64,000 bases of DNA, taken from the NCBI RefSeq assembly GCF_013041605.1, contig NZ_JABEQC010000001.1, positions 434,001-498,000 of the forward strand, given 5' to 3'. Positions 63,119-64,000 of the stretch are shown here, piece by piece (position 1 is the stretch's first letter; each line of letters starts with the position of its first letter). The notes under the pieces are model-generated. The model was not told the DNA's origin, ran no database searches, and saw only the letters and a list, made by a program, of their open reading frames with translations. Origin of the DNA: Vibrio plantisponsor. Its GTDB lineage: Bacteria > Pseudomonadota > Gammaproteobacteria > Enterobacterales > Vibrionaceae. The translations under genes were made by a program, and so were the position numbers.

Positions 63119-64000
63119 CTACGCCATCTCATGGCTGAATCGGGTCGACTCAAAACGGTTGAGCAAGCGATGAACAAAGTAGGTCACCAGCAGTGTCACC
63201 ACAATCGCAAACAGAATGCTGCTTACACGGTAGAGAGCGCTGTAAACCAAGTCACCGCCTGGAGAAAGATACTGTCCAAATAAAATCCCAAGCGTAGTTA
63301 AGCCGCCAAAGCCTGCACCTGAACCGCTGGATTCTTTTACGTGCATGTAGCTGAAGATCATCGAACCGATCCAAAGCAGAGGAACAACGAAGAGTAGTAA
63401 ATCTGACCAGTCATACAGCAGTATCTGCCCAAGCAAACCGAAGGTTACGCCCATCAATGTTCCCATCGCACGTTTACGCGCATAACCCATAGCGCCATTC
63501 CAGTTCATAGGAAAAAGCAGTAATACCGTTGTAGCTTGCGCGGATAGAGAGTCACTTAAATTGAACACTTGAAAGACAATAAATGACAAGGTGGCAATCG
63601 TCGCTCCCATGATCGCTTCGTGGCGCATGCGATGACTTTTCTTCGGTTCCGTTGGTCTTGGTGGTGGCTGTCTTGGCTCAACATCCGGAATCAAAAACGT
63701 CATTAAGTACGCGATGACAACGGAAAGCACACTTGCCAGTAAGTTGGTAAAAACTAAATTGTTGATGTCTGTCGTTGGGTAGCTGGCAAAGTGCAGCATG
63801 ATACTCAAGCTGATGATGCTGTTTGCGCCAAACAGAAACAGGCTGCCCTTAGACATACAAGCAAATTTCACTAAGAACAGACCGAACGCAATGATAGTCA
63901 TCATGCCCGGATGAGCACCGAACAGTCCGCCCAAAATGCCAATTTCCAAACCACAGACTACTGCCGCCGCGACAAGCTGGCGCGCGGCGTGAGCATTCAT
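63119..64000 (-). CDS. DUF2955/FUSC-type membrane protein, possibly incomplete at the window edge
   Basis: At least 293 residues with about ten hydrophobic segments and a Pro-rich loop (EPRQPPPRPTEPKKSH) between the two halves. This is the fusaric-acid-resistance-like/DUF2955 group of putative exporters, which usually work with a HlyD-type adaptor. The first codon seen is an ATG exactly at the window edge, so the true start may lie beyond it. Confidence 0.8.
   Translation of the reverse strand: MNAHAARQLVAAAVVCGLEIGILGGLFGAHPGMMTIIAFGLFLVKFACMSKGSLFLFGANSIISLSIMLHFASYPTTDINNLVFTNLLASVLSVVIAYLMTFLIPDVEPRQPPPRPTEPKKSHRMRHEAIMGATIATLSFIVFQVFNLSDSLSAQATTVLLLFPMNWNGAMGYARKRAMGTLMGVTFGLLGQILLYDWSDLLLFVVPLLWIGSMIFSYMHVKESSGSGAGFGGLTTLGILFGQYLSPGGDLVYSALYRVSSILFAIVVTLLVTYFVHRLLNRFESTRFSHEMA

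Overview
The window reads as part of the second chromosome of a Vibrio species. The support is gene content and local order from established knowledge of vibrios: a deoD paralogue, then a DUF523/DUF1722 - MerR - photolyase operon, pyrC, a long GAPDH, nagB, nhaD and several c-di-GMP genes. Base composition looks like a mid-40s GC marine gammaproteobacterium. I cannot name the species. No rRNA, tRNA, CRISPR array, intact insertion sequence or prophage is visible.

Layout. 1-1.8 kb: end of a histidine phosphatase gene, a GNAT acetyltransferase and a helical protein of unknown function. 2.2-5.3 kb: an AT-rich three-gene accessory block (unknown protein; abortive-infection C-terminal protein; PD-(D/E)XK nuclease-like protein). 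An attC-like integron recombination site follows its first gene, and attC-like scars follow the other two. This is the best candidate for an undescribed anti-phage module. 5.8-7.9 kb: a zinc-ribbon protein, a gene remnant and a YiaW/YiaV-type membrane-fusion pair. 8.3-13.0 kb: a two-gene TPR-GGDEF operon in which one GGDEF domain is intact (GGEEF) and the other has lost its signature, then a zinc-ribbon/HTH transposase-like protein. 13-18.2 kb: deoD, then the operon TudS-DUF1722 / MerR / phrB / L,D-transpeptidase behind two matched TGTAC(G/A)-N11-TGTATA elements, likely a light- or photodamage-responsive unit. 18.2-25.4 kb: pyrC with a PurR box, a MOSC-flavoreductase-ferredoxin fusion, a cupin protein, an acyltransferase, an LRR-like exported protein, a DUF406 protein and a TetR regulator with a perfect 19-bp palindrome upstream. 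25.7-39.5 kb: a chemoreceptor with unusual topology, a YjeH-type exporter with Lrp and LysR regulators, a LysE exporter, a giant DUF748 protein, a long GAPDH, a GGDEF-EAL phosphodiesterase and dCMP deaminase. About 39.8-40.3 kb: a Csr-type regulatory RNA with 18 GGA motifs, a strong terminator and an upstream VarA/UvrY box. 40.5-51.5 kb: ExoD, OsmC, CSD-DUF1294, sugar acetyltransferase, YddG, a CDF protein with altered metal residues, LysR, a methyltransferase, a Sel1-repeat protein, nagB, DUF3081 and the divergent pair maoP/hdfR. 51.6-64 kb: DoxX, an Ada-AlkA fusion overlapping ogt, nhaD, a DASS carboxylate transporter divergent from a CitA/CitB-type two-component system, a DAACS symporter with a CRP site, an S33 peptidase and an incomplete DUF2955/FUSC-type membrane protein.

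Themes: carboxylate uptake and sensing (55.9-61.2 kb), DNA/RNA photo- and alkylation damage repair (14-17.3 kb; 52.3-54.2 kb), and c-di-GMP plus Csr control of lifestyle (8.3-11.3, 37-38.9, 39.8-40.3 kb). All functional statements are from reading the sequence and known families; no database search was run.
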